A stretch of 50,235 nucleotides of DNA. Source: a virus. Position numbers and translations under genes: made by a program. Positions 35,901 through 42,441 of this stretch are shown piece after piece. The stretch lies in IMG/VR virus record IMGVR_UViG_3300021957_000057, positions 1-50,235 of that record, one strand, 5' to 3'. The first letter of the stretch is position 1, and each line of letters opens with the position of its first letter. The notes under the pieces were generated by a model, which made no database searches, was not told the origin of the DNA, and worked only from the letters and a program-made list of their open reading frames with translations.

Positions 35901-36384
35901 TTCAGTGTTAACTGCCAATGAAGCGTTGGTTAATAGAAACTTTGCATATTTTGCTAAAGCAAGTTTTGAAGCATCGGGTGCAGGGATTGGCACAGAACTA
36001 TCCAACGGCGGCAGTGTTACATTCCCAGCTAACACATTGATCAACAGTGTTGACTTGTTAGACTTCGGCGGCACAGAGTACTATGAAGTGCAGTTTAATA
36101 ATGCGTTTATTGGTACACTAGCAGTGGGCTCAGGTACAGTAGAATTTACGTTTGTGCAACCACCGTATGCACAGCCTGGAGAAACAGTATTCTCATTCAT
36201 TGCAACACCAGGTGAACGTGCTAGTTTAGACTTATCGCAGTTGAAAGAGCTTACAAACACGCCGCTAGGTGGACGAGGAACATATCCAAATGGTCCAGAT
36301 GTACTAGCACTTAACGTGTATAAAGTTGGCGGAGTCGCAACTGATGCAAATATTATTCTAAGATGGGGCGAAGCACAAGCCTAA
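29950..36384 (+). CDS. Giant modular virion protein (2144 aa)
   Basis: It is built from repeated modules. TPTGATYAPATGVLTLTIG (near residue 54) and FTPSGATYTPTTGAMSITIG (near 244) are two copies of one domain. Between them lies CERDVGYVVDAYLKDLRYGG, a helical module shared with the protein at 15647. Residues 795-1215 hold five repeats of about 85 residues with GdxxxIxGxxLGGTSPxNDxxI. The C-terminal 500 residues (MLRGADGNFVFAHRMRNSNV, LSPSVSNALIGDLGERELLN) are a conserved block of large structural proteins in marine T4-like phages. There is no clear enzyme motif. I infer a long tail or baseplate fibre. It ends in a hairpin shared with the convergent gene. Confidence 0.7.
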   Translation: MAKTQIKNYVFKPGLGATDNLYPNAYSLINANKSFIQKEMSAYIADKVAAAAQYTPTGATYAPATGVLTLTIGTHNFNVGDAIIIADGGLTFTNASAGAVPFFDKALIITAVSANTSVTVNAGISTDLTAHSWVSSVANATQDVFFNYTNTSVLKCERDVGYVVDAYLKDLRYGGNQNVYNTIKYYWDQTVAQVDGDRGAELSAHNFIGRLIKDYILTKTSYTASNTEVTQTITGTASETTAQFTPSGATYTPTTGAMSITIGEHTLAAGDEIHIAPGGITFTCALDGGATLHPYPRAVGVPNTKGKDPYYYAPITITSVTSTTITVNVGISSDTSLHTFSSAVANSITAGPSAKINTLVFNTVDVISNGLNALPKFIHTGVGTIKIQGRYDLDQLILITNVTSNDIIYNFSAPATGGLVSLKTDKVSEDTDFVKYLETTDAITTITLNYDTSGHSSTDDLQLFVEELENGKSVVTTRPYDFGTDAIERLRIAQPQSMLDADFEYGLQPTKWAAIATMRGYPSVYEVPGTDTPVLSVVTDASAGTDGIGQSLITVTTVGPHNIPVGTPITIKALEDSVNGAARAEGSFVVVEAPTTNTFTYYAKSKVGTVNPTTLSTTYTQLRQAAFYTGAAIGEPTVTVVSNGSAGTMVAELDIASGSTIIPFDGPSPEVGSPLTNANIPTGSQVTSIVDTSAGGGEYITPLVTTSLLGGETSITVDDATGIVPNLAIDRGDGTAIYVNSVAGSTVNMSGEFVGALTANNESYTNIAPQPNDPAGVNLLVNITTGGGSYTLSGIQNSGENYQIGDRILIVGTDLGGTSPTNDLVMVVDTVDSANGIATVTLTGNAVTGAETYSNVSGTYLSGTGTQAAFDISYLNNVYTVVDVTSPDLSAGYQVGDVVVINGATIGGTAVTHDITIQVDSIGAGGGIVSVTATGTAPDAALSFNNPSSSTNSVSGTGIQFNIDTSGSTYSATIINDPADGLPYGDNYLPGETVTVLGTELGGATPANDCTITIDNVNGNGAPTAVSVTGTAYNGNSFTGRSSDNRLGSGAEFDIVLAVGAYTPTIATAGTGYNVGQKFVIQGGTDVPGTSPANDLTITVTAVDDISTGVITAISHTGTAVTGTATFNGVTGTTQPLEGSGLRLDITRAAGTYSSVTINDGGADYSVGNSFTIEGINLGGTSPINDVYVRITSVDGSGAATAIIDESDSAPAGHQFTFISTVVVTDATSGPISKNATITYGALATLEITLNNAHGLVPGDTFIVTSASDDGVNNHALSAGSFFATDIPAVNKLRYQARATGTIDATTSSILGTLYSRPDSFFVHRPYDGGVQLGTGGPQHGAQAIRQSKKYIRYQSGKGIMYTTGALFAPSYDLRSLTADGVEVGSLITIETDDNDHGVQVGGIVRILGVETPGYNSGSETAVPPQFDYTVESVIDERTFTVRAQRRLGATTAILGFGSQMSVVAWHGATVRSGIFDDQNGIFWEFDGTQISVAQRTGTRQLAGTIALNVDDNLVAGTNTRFLDQLKAGDRIIIKGMTHVVSHVNSQTEITVTPDFRGVVNISGAKANLIVDKKTKQKDFNLDTLDGTGPSGYDIDIAKMQMIGIQYSWYGAGFIDFMLRGADGNFVFAHRMRNSNVNTEAFMRSGNLPVRYEVSNEGPSGKLREALDISQVTIPLTDSSFFPDYGTVYIDNEIMTFTSNDKTTNTLTGVTRGATFTNFQAGATRSYTAAAATTHTDRTGVVLISQTITPLISHWGSAFITDGMFDDDRGYIFSYAENQVNVSTTKQSAFLIRLSPSVSNALIGDLGERELLNRAQLLLQGIEVTSDGTDGTNDIVGGIVIEGILNPQNYPLNPADIGWTGLSGVAQGGQPSFAQIASGGSVNWSTGDAATTATATSQSSISADINSGIYNSPNNRNYVYIDTADYQTTFGTTGRGPVLGKTITGSNIRANTTITDVYISGSYGYFRLSRNTNGQTSSGTVGAFSVLTANEALVNRNFAYFAKASFEASGAGIGTELSNGGSVTFPANTLINSVDLLDFGGTEYYEVQFNNAFIGTLAVGSGTVEFTFVQPPYAQPGETVFSFIATPGERASLDLSQLKELTNTPLGGRGTYPNGPDVLALNVYKVGGVATDANIILRWGEAQA
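32320..33600 (+). repeat. Five in-frame protein repeats of the GGTSPxND type
   Basis: Five consecutive units occur in the giant protein. Each has Y..Gd...I.G..lGGTsP.ND..I.V..V...G....v..TGTA, about 85 residues including spacers. They differ at the DNA level, so this is an old array, not a recent tandem expansion. Confidence 0.75.
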
Positions 36385-36395
36385 AGGGCTTGTGC
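36373..36395. terminator. Hairpin holding both stop codons of convergent genes
   Basis: GCACAAGCC at 36373-36381 pairs perfectly with GGCTTGTGC at 36387-36395. The stop of the plus-strand giant gene (TAA 36382-36384) and that of the minus-strand phosphatase (TAG, 36383-36381) overlap in the loop and stem. No T-run follows, so termination may be weak or need a factor. Confidence 0.6.
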
Positions 36396-37025
36396 AAACT
36401 CCCAAAGATTATCAAACACAAGTGTTTGTTTTTTAATCTGTTTGTATGCGTGTTTGTTTAATTGTTTTTCAGTTTCTAAACCATAGCCAGTTCTAACTAG
36501 TATAGGCTTAGCACCTATTTTGTAAGCAGCCTTTAAGTCACTAAGTTTGTCACCAACAAAAAAACCTTTTGAAAATTTAATAAATGAATGTTCTTTTTCG
36601 CATCTTTTAAACATTCCTATATTTGGTTTAGCGTATATATCCTGTTTTCTACTACTGGTACTATAATATATTGCATCAATACTAGGACATCCTGCTTGTC
36701 CTAAAAGCTGTAGCATTTTATTATGCACTTGTTCTACATCATTAGTAGTCATTAAACCTTTTTCTATTCCGCCTTGATTAGTAATAACTGCTATTCTATG
36801 ACCCTTAGATCGTAGTAGTGCAACAGCTTCTAAACTGTTGGGTATAGGTTGAAAATATTCAGGGGAAGTTACATATGTGCCTAAGTCTACATTAAGCACA
36901 CCGTCACGATCTAAGCCAACAACTGGTTTATTGTAATCATTATTAGTATTAGTATTAGTATTATTACTACTAAATTCTGATCCAGTATTACCTACAAACG
37001 CATTATCTAAAACACTTCTAGCCAT
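36381..37025 (-). CDS. gmhB: GmhB-like heptose bisphosphate phosphatase (HAD family)
   Basis: 214 residues from the ATG at 37025, which follows AAAGGA by seven bases; the frame continues upstream only to a TTG. HAD motif I is GLDRDGVLN with Asp39 and Asp41. VITNQGG and VGDKLSDLKAA follow, and LVRTGYG is as in GmhB. The family removes the C7 phosphate of D-glycero-D-manno-heptose 1,7-bisphosphate. The zinc-binding cysteine loop of E. coli GmhB is replaced by STSSRKQDIYAKPN, so this is a zinc-less variant. The N-terminal 30 residues are Asn/Thr-rich, coded by a hexanucleotide repeat. It overlaps the cupin gene by 8 bases and ends the heptose operon. Confidence 0.82.
   Translation of the reverse strand: MARSVLDNAFVGNTGSEFSSNNTNTNTNNDYNKPVVGLDRDGVLNVDLGTYVTSPEYFQPIPNSLEAVALLRSKGHRIAVITNQGGIEKGLMTTNDVEQVHNKMLQLLGQAGCPSIDAIYYSTSSRKQDIYAKPNIGMFKRCEKEHSFIKFSKGFFVGDKLSDLKAAYKIGAKPILVRTGYGLETEKQLNKHAYKQIKKQTLVFDNLWEFAQAL
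36942..36959. repeat. Hexanucleotide microsatellite in gmhB
   Basis: ATTAGT is repeated three times, with partial units on both sides. On the coding strand this gives alternating Asn-Thr codons near residues 22-30 of the phosphatase. Six-base slippage would change length without shifting frame. Confidence 0.8.
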
Positions 37026-37413
37026 TTTTTTCCTTTGACGTTTGACTATCTCCAGGAGCAACTCTATAGTTGTCCTCTACGCTGTCTGCTGTTGACACTT
37101 CAGTAATACTAGAACTTCCCTGTAGACAGATTAATCTATGTGGTTGTAGTGGAGGGTTATGCCAGACATCGCCTTCGTTTAATTCTTTTTCATACAATCC
37201 GGCATTTGTAGTATCAATCCATTGTACTTTAAATTTACCAGTATTTACAAACCATGTTTCTTCTTTTTCTCGATGAAAATGCATACTAAATTGAGCACCT
37301 TCTTTCTCAAAGAACATAATTTTTCCACAGTACTTGTCAGTGGATGCCCAAATTAATTCGTAGCCCCATCCTTTAGGAACAACTCCGCTAAGTCTAGTTG
37401 GTTCATTTTCCAT
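37018..37413 (-). CDS. Cupin, phosphomannose isomerase-like
   Basis: 131 residues, a single cupin barrel. Motif 1 is FSMHFHREKEETWFVNTGKF with His45 and His47 plus Glu51/Glu52 as candidate metal ligands. Motif 2 is GDVWHNPPLQPHRLICL. It begins with WGYELIWASTDKYCGKIMFF, as in the cupin domain of type II mannose-6-phosphate isomerases. It overlaps hldD by 11 bases and gmhB by 8, so it belongs to the heptose operon. It could isomerise or epimerise a sugar phosphate, perhaps in place of or in addition to GmhA, but that is a guess from context. It may also be a non-catalytic sugar-binding protein. Confidence 0.72.
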   Translation of the reverse strand: MENEPTRLSGVVPKGWGYELIWASTDKYCGKIMFFEKEGAQFSMHFHREKEETWFVNTGKFKVQWIDTTNAGLYEKELNEGDVWHNPPLQPHRLICLQGSSSITEVSTADSVEDNYRVAPGDSQTSKEKNG

Positions 37414-38221
37414 TAATATAATCCTCTATGTTTGTCCACTGCATATCTACTACACTATTTAAATTAGTTAGATCTGCACAGGTATAACTTTGGTATTGTG
37501 ATTTCATGTTATCTGGCATTGGTATGTATTCAATGTCGCCGCCGTGTTTGTTGACAATCGATTGCGCTACTGTTTCAAACCTTACTGGACGTCCTGTACC
37601 TACATTAAAGATGCCTGATTGATCTACATCAAACATTTTTTCATGTAGTCTACATATATCGTCTACACATACAAAATCTCTAAGATAATTATTACTATCT
37701 TCAAATAACTTAATTACACCGTTGTCTTTAGCTTGATATGCAAATTTAGTATACGGACTTGCTTGATCACCTTTGTGTTCTTCGCCTTCCCCGTAAACAT
37801 TAAAGTAACGGAAGCCTTGTATTTTAATGGCAAATTCATCTATGTATTGATTTATAAATCTATCAAACAAATACTTTGACCATGCATACGGCGATTGCGG
37901 TAATAACGGACCGTTCTCAGTAAAATGTGTAGTTGGACCGTAAACACTTGCACTAGATGCATATTGTAAATTAGTACCAAAGTTTTCACATATTTGTGCT
38001 AGTCTAACACTGAACTCAAAATTTTGTTCTAGTATTTGATTCACATCAGTAAAGGTAGTTGAACTAATTGCACCCAAGTGTATACACCAATCATAGCCTT
38101 CAGTATGTGGAAGCACACCTGGCTCCCATTCCCATCCTTCTACTTCGTGTCCTTGTTGCTGTAAATAACTTGCAACATTTTTTCCAATAAATCCTTGATT
38201 TCCTGTAACTAAAATTTTCAT
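37403..38221 (-). CDS. hldD: ADP-L-glycero-D-manno-heptose 6-epimerase (HldD)
   Basis: 272 residues, an extended SDR epimerase. It has the NAD(P)-binding GNQGFIG (residues 7-13), the catalytic YAWSK (Tyr112, Lys116), and stretches typical of HldD and not of general epimerases: HLGAISSTTF, GFRYFNVYGEGEEHKGDQAS, KLFEDSNNYLRDFV, SGIFNVGTGR, IEYIPMPD and YTCADLTNL. It converts ADP-D-glycero-D-manno-heptose to the L-glycero form. It is shorter than E. coli HldD (310 aa). The ATG overlaps the hldE stop (ATGA). Function is well supported, but no activity is known for this protein. Confidence 0.92.
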   Translation of the reverse strand: MKILVTGNQGFIGKNVASYLQQQGHEVEGWEWEPGVLPHTEGYDWCIHLGAISSTTFTDVNQILEQNFEFSVRLAQICENFGTNLQYASSASVYGPTTHFTENGPLLPQSPYAWSKYLFDRFINQYIDEFAIKIQGFRYFNVYGEGEEHKGDQASPYTKFAYQAKDNGVIKLFEDSNNYLRDFVCVDDICRLHEKMFDVDQSGIFNVGTGRPVRFETVAQSIVNKHGGDIEYIPMPDNMKSQYQSYTCADLTNLNSVVDMQWTNIEDYINGK

Positions 38222-39357
38222 TTGCTGTTCTCTATAATCTGTGTTGTTGAATACCCGTTTACTGTAGGAATAATATGTACGTTGGCTAAGTCATGTCCCA
38301 CAACAGTTTCAACAGTATAATCTCCGCCTTTTACAATTAAGTTGGGCTGTATATGTTTAATTAACTCATAAGGAGTATCTTGTTCAAAAACGTGAACTTC
38401 GTCTACCCATGGTAGTATAGATATTTGTTCAACACGTTTTTCTATATTGTTTACTGGACGATCGTTGCCCTTTAGGCGTTTTACACTTGCATCTGAATTA
38501 AGACCAACCACAAGTTTGTCGCCTAAGCTACGTGCTTCTTTTAGTAAATTAAAATGTCCTGTGTGCATAATATCAAACACACCGTTTGTAAAGATTACAC
38601 GTTCTTCAATATCATTGTGTGTAAGTATATGTGTACCTACGTGCTGTACTGCACGTCTAGAGCCCTTTATAGCAAGTTCTAAACATTGCGTATAATCATA
38701 ATTCTTAGTTAAGCCGTATACAAATGCAGCTGAGAAACAATCGCCTGCACCAGTAACATCTGACACTTCTACTTGTGCAACAGGCAGATTATAATCAACA
38801 CCGTCTATACTAGCAAGTACATTATCGCCAGCATTAGTAGTAATAATATTACCTTGCCACTGACAAAAACCAAACTTAGTAAATTCAACATTGTTAGGTT
38901 TTACTAACCATGCGTCTTTGTATTGGGTTGCATGTTCTTTAGGATCTACAATAATCTTACAATCAAACTTATTAATATGTTCAATAATTCTTAGAGATTC
39001 GTCTAGTACACCTTTGTTATAATCACTTAATATTACATAATCGTAATCACTAAAATCTCGTGATAGAATATAATCAAGGTATTGTTTACTGTCTGCGTGA
39101 TAATCGTTATCAATGCGTGTGACATAATGTCCATCACAAATCACTCTAGTTTTGACACTTGCTTCGTCAAAGATATCAACTAATTCAACATCAACACCTA
39201 AACTTTTAAGATTCTCATATACAAGTCCTGCGCCGCCAATTGTTTGAACTTCACGGTTATATGTTACAACAGGGACAGGAGCCTCAGGACTTATCCGAGT
39301 GCTTGTACCGTAAATATATGTGTCGATGATTATGTCGCCAAGAACTAATACTTTCAT
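38218..39357 (-). CDS. hldE: Bifunctional heptose kinase/adenylyltransferase (HldE)
   Basis: 379 residues. The N-terminal PfkB kinase (about 1-245) begins MKVLVLGDIIIDTYIYG and carries RISPEAPVPVV, typical of heptose 7-phosphate kinases, and DVTGAGDCFSAAF with base Asp206. The C-terminal nucleotidyltransferase (250-379) has FTNGVFDIMHTGHFNLLKEA (HxGH at 265-268) and NSDASVKRLKG. It makes heptose 1,7-bisphosphate and, after GmhB, ADP-heptose. It is about 100 residues shorter than E. coli HldE (477), with the loss in the kinase half. The first gene of a four-gene operon, it lies behind a perfect sigma70 promoter and seems to lack a 5' leader and ribosome binding site. Confidence 0.92.
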   Translation of the reverse strand: MKVLVLGDIIIDTYIYGTSTRISPEAPVPVVTYNREVQTIGGAGLVYENLKSLGVDVELVDIFDEASVKTRVICDGHYVTRIDNDYHADSKQYLDYILSRDFSDYDYVILSDYNKGVLDESLRIIEHINKFDCKIIVDPKEHATQYKDAWLVKPNNVEFTKFGFCQWQGNIITTNAGDNVLASIDGVDYNLPVAQVEVSDVTGAGDCFSAAFVYGLTKNYDYTQCLELAIKGSRRAVQHVGTHILTHNDIEERVIFTNGVFDIMHTGHFNLLKEARSLGDKLVVGLNSDASVKRLKGNDRPVNNIEKRVEQISILPWVDEVHVFEQDTPYELIKHIQPNLIVKGGDYTVETVVGHDLANVHIIPTVNGYSTTQIIENSK

Positions 39358-39363
39358 AGTTTT

Positions 39364-39392
39364 ATTATACTTTCTTTTGTATTATTTGTCAA
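39364..39392 (-). promoter_or_regulatory. Perfect sigma70 consensus promoter of the heptose operon
   Basis: On the minus strand TTGACA (39392-39387), a 17-base spacer and TATAAT (39369-39364) match the consensus at every position. The predicted start is at or within a base or two of the hldE ATG at 39357, which implies a leaderless mRNA. The -35 box lies over the last codons and stop of the Nudix gene. Confidence 0.85.
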
Positions 39393-39855
39393 GAAGATTT
39401 ATAGTTTGGAATACAGTCTCTAATTTAGATAAGTTGACTTTACTTTGAAGTGTATTGCGCAAACCATGATGTAAAGGTTTTGGCCATTTGGTAAAACTAC
39501 ACCAAGCATATCCGTTATGCTCGTCATTTAATATAGGAATAAATTCAGATTGTACTACACATAGGTATGTATGAAAGTGAAACTTACTATCTGCACTAAT
39601 GAAACTTTCTAAAGGCAATGTTTTTCTAATATCAGGCACACTACCAATTTCTTCTGAAATTTCTCTTTTAAGACCTTCCCAAGGAGTTTCTAAACCTTCG
39701 TTAGTACCTCCTACAAGCCCCCACATGTTGTTACGTTTGCCTTTGGCTCTGTGTAAGAAAAGGAATCTATTAGTATCTAATGTGTAGAATAATGCTCCAC
39801 TACATGTAATCATATTAGTCATACATATAGTTAGCCAGTCAAGTCTATTCTCCAT
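39382..39855 (-). CDS. Nudix hydrolase
   Basis: 157 residues from the first ATG. A perfect Nudix box, G-x5-E-x7-REIxEEIG, lies at about residues 50-72 (start GTNEGLETPWEGLKREISEE). Nudix enzymes cleave nucleoside diphosphates linked to another group, such as damaged dNTPs, nucleotide sugars or mRNA caps; the substrate here is unknown. The domain proper starts at about ITCSGALFY, so the true start may be the ATG at 39822 or 39813, which would remove the 25-base overlap with gp15. None of these has a strong ribosome binding site. It lies between gp15 and hldE, and its end carries the heptose promoter. Confidence 0.85.
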   Translation of the reverse strand: MENRLDWLTICMTNMITCSGALFYTLDTNRFLFLHRAKGKRNNMWGLVGGTNEGLETPWEGLKREISEEIGSVPDIRKTLPLESFISADSKFHFHTYLCVVQSEFIPILNDEHNGYAWCSFTKWPKPLHHGLRNTLQSKVNLSKLETVFQTINLLDK

Positions 39856-41249
39856 GTCCCAACTGGATAATCACCGTCTACAGATTTTAGCCATTCGTCG
39901 TCTTTAAACTTGTATTGAGTATTGGTATTAAGGTTAGTAGTGTATATTGTATCTGTAGCAGAACTTGCATCAAACACAATTACCCATTTAGTTCCGTCCC
40001 ATTCAATAATATCATTTGCGCTTGCTACTATCCCGCTACCGTCATTGTTTTGCCAAGCAACTGGAAATTGTGTAGCAGTACTACTAGGATCGCCTATATC
40101 GTCTAATAATAATAAACGTAATCCAGAAGTTTTAATACTTGTCGGATTGTAACTTAACGGATTAATAATATAATCAATGCTAGTTCTATTACTTATAATA
40201 GTGTCAGAGGGAAAACTGTCTGCATCCCAATTAACATTAATTATAGTTTCATCAAACGGATTAAGGGTAAACGTACCAGTTGAAGTACTGTCATTGTCGA
40301 TGCTTCTAAAAAATACCCTAGCTACATCAGCAGCATATGTTCCTGGAAGTGCTATAAATATTTCTCTCCAATTTTTAACACCAACTGCACCGTTTGATAT
40401 TAATCTCACTGTGTCACCGTCTACATATGCTCCGAATGTATTAAAATTAACATTAGCAGTTTCGCCTGCAATGTCTGTGCTTGCTTTCCGTCCTCCACTA
40501 GTTTCTACAGTACCAGGTTGAGCGTAATCATCATATTGGTTTAATTGCGGAGCACTTATACCAGAATCAATATCGCCTCTAGACTCATCAAACATCGAAG
40601 TAATAATATTTGTAATAACTCCCATCTTTTTAACTTTGGTAGGCGGACTAATGTATATTGGAATACTAAATGTAAGTGTTGCTATGTCAATTTCACTATC
40701 AATACCTACAGGAATACTACGATTAGACCATGTTACATTTTCTAAATTTACAACAGTTATACTAGTCCAGTCGACAAAGTTATCAGTAGTTTGCATTTCT
40801 AAACTAGGATTGAATAATACTAGTATTTGCTCTAGAAGTTGTAATTTTTGATCAGTATTACTTGCCCAAATATCTGCATTTAACCGCATCATATACGGAG
40901 TTGGTATTAATCTTTCAACTGTATAGTTTTTGCCTTGATAGTTTTCGTATTCGCCTGTTTCTTGGTTAAATGCTCGTTCTCTAATTGCAGTTTTACGAGT
41001 ATATGTTGCGTCTGCTAAACGATCTTTATCTAACTCTAATCCTGTTAAGTAAACTGCTATTCGAGGAACTGTTGGAAGTTTGTTTTCACTGTTTTCTCTA
41101 ATAATACTTGCTACTTGCCTAGTTAAATCTCCGTAAGTAACTGGTACGTCTTTAATTGTACCCTTTCCGTCTTTTACTGGAAAGTTACTGAGTATACGCA
41201 TCATCTGCGTAGTATATCTTCTTATTTGTCCGTCATAAAAATGTAGCAT
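39831..41249 (-). CDS. 15: Tail terminator/sheath stabiliser gp15
   Basis: 472 residues. The N-terminal 240 align by eye with T4 gp15 (272 aa): FYDGQIRRYTTQMMRILSNF, VPVTYGDL, PRIAVYLTGLEL, RLIPTPYMMRLNADIWASNT and QLLEQILVLFNPSL. T4 gp15 forms a hexameric ring that caps the tube and sheath and joins tail to head. A further 230 residues, beta-rich (WREIFIALPGTYAADVARVF, NDIIEWDGTKWVIVFDAS), extend the protein, as I recall from other marine T4-like phages. The start overlaps the gp14 stop (TAATG). The order gp14-gp15 is as in T4, but on the strand opposite to gp13. Confidence 0.88.
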   Translation of the reverse strand: MLHFYDGQIRRYTTQMMRILSNFPVKDGKGTIKDVPVTYGDLTRQVASIIRENSENKLPTVPRIAVYLTGLELDKDRLADATYTRKTAIRERAFNQETGEYENYQGKNYTVERLIPTPYMMRLNADIWASNTDQKLQLLEQILVLFNPSLEMQTTDNFVDWTSITVVNLENVTWSNRSIPVGIDSEIDIATLTFSIPIYISPPTKVKKMGVITNIITSMFDESRGDIDSGISAPQLNQYDDYAQPGTVETSGGRKASTDIAGETANVNFNTFGAYVDGDTVRLISNGAVGVKNWREIFIALPGTYAADVARVFFRSIDNDSTSTGTFTLNPFDETIINVNWDADSFPSDTIISNRTSIDYIINPLSYNPTSIKTSGLRLLLLDDIGDPSSTATQFPVAWQNNDGSGIVASANDIIEWDGTKWVIVFDASSATDTIYTTNLNTNTQYKFKDDEWLKSVDGDYPVGTWRIDLTG

Positions 41250-42421
41250 TAATTATCTGCCTCTGGCTTACGTGGACGCAATGCTTTCGACAAACTCTGT
41301 CTTTCTGGCACTGCTTCGCCGTCAATTGTATTTGATGCAGTATTATTAATAAACGATGATTTATAAGTTCTGCGTTCCAGTGTATTACTTAGATCCATTC
41401 TTAGTCCGTCTTCTACTTTTATCCAACGCGATCCGTCATACTTAAACATTCTATTAGGAAAAAAGTCAGTACGTAAATAATAATCACCGTTTTGATTAGT
41501 TCTAGGAAACTGTATGCCAAATCCAAATGGTGCTCCGTTTGGAGCAGTTCCGTCACCGTAATTAACAAGATATCCTGAATAGCCTTCTCTGTCTGGTCTA
41601 TCAGCTATTTCGTCGGAAGTTACATTAATATTACTAGCATCTAAATCAGTTTCGTCTGCTGTTTGTAATGCAACATTGCCAGCATCGTCTGTTGCAATAG
41701 AATAAAAATGACTAGTATCGAATCCACTTTTAGGAGCATCTGCTTCTGCTTGAGCAACTACTGCACTATTAATTTGCATTTCTTTTTCATATGTAGACAA
41801 TACATCTCTTAGTGTTGTATCAGAATCTTCTGATACAGGAAGATCAAGTATTTCTGCATATTCTTGTCCATCATAAATTTGTTTTAATTTTAGTCTATAT
41901 AAATGTGGATACCATGTTTGACTAAATCCTTCTGCGGCTCTGTTTACATCCTCTACAACATAAAACCGTTTAAGTGAAACATCGTAGTCATTTAATGCAT
42001 ATTCGTCTTTTAAATGCGGCAATTCAATTACATCGCCACTCATAATTTTTCTGCCTAATGTCTTTACACTACTGTTAATCGGTATAGTCATAAACAGTGT
42101 ATCATTACTTAAAAATAATCCAAATTGTGATAGATCAAAATCAATATCTTGTACATTATAAATTCCGCGCATTTCATAAACATCTGGATCGTATTTACGA
42201 TCTCTGTTTTCTAAAAATAACAAGTCTTGAATGTTTGTTTCTTTTACTACATCGTACTCTGGCTGTACCGCACTTCGGTCATCTTCTGACGGTGCGCTAG
42301 GTCCTAAATATTTGTGTATATTAATATCAGTACCGCCAATGGTAAACATTTCTTGGATTTGCTTATCCAAAAAGTAATAATCATTGCCGCGTTCGGGTTT
42401 ATATAAAGATAGTCTTGGCAT
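41249..42421 (-). CDS. 14: Neck protein gp14
   Basis: About 390 residues from the ATG at 42421 (MPRLSLYKPERGNDYYFLDK). The frame continues upstream to a second ATG at 42436 and a TTG at 42454, but 42421 gives the conserved N-terminus. MRGIYNVQDIDFDLSQFGLF, TLFMTIPINSS and GDVIELPHL correspond to the central part of T4 gp14 (256 aa). The C-terminal 180 residues are an extension (FPNRMFKYDGSRWIKVEDGL). With gp13 it forms the neck that closes the filled head. It is divergent from gp13, with a shared AT-rich promoter region. No Shine-Dalgarno is seen before any of the starts. Confidence 0.87.
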   Translation of the reverse strand: MPRLSLYKPERGNDYYFLDKQIQEMFTIGGTDINIHKYLGPSAPSEDDRSAVQPEYDVVKETNIQDLLFLENRDRKYDPDVYEMRGIYNVQDIDFDLSQFGLFLSNDTLFMTIPINSSVKTLGRKIMSGDVIELPHLKDEYALNDYDVSLKRFYVVEDVNRAAEGFSQTWYPHLYRLKLKQIYDGQEYAEILDLPVSEDSDTTLRDVLSTYEKEMQINSAVVAQAEADAPKSGFDTSHFYSIATDDAGNVALQTADETDLDASNINVTSDEIADRPDREGYSGYLVNYGDGTAPNGAPFGFGIQFPRTNQNGDYYLRTDFFPNRMFKYDGSRWIKVEDGLRMDLSNTLERRTYKSSFINNTASNTIDGEAVPERQSLSKALRPRKPEADN

Positions 42422-42426
42422 ATGTA

Positions 42427-42441
42427 TATTTAGCATAAATA
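42427..42441. promoter_or_regulatory. Bidirectional late promoter between gp14 and gp13
   Basis: TATTTAGCATAAATA is an inverted repeat (TATTTA / TAAATA around GCA). On the plus strand GCATAAATA (42433-42441) is the common late box, 16 bases before the gp13 ATG. On the minus strand GCTAAATA (42434-42427) ends 5 bases before the gp14 ATG at 42421. Confidence 0.6.
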
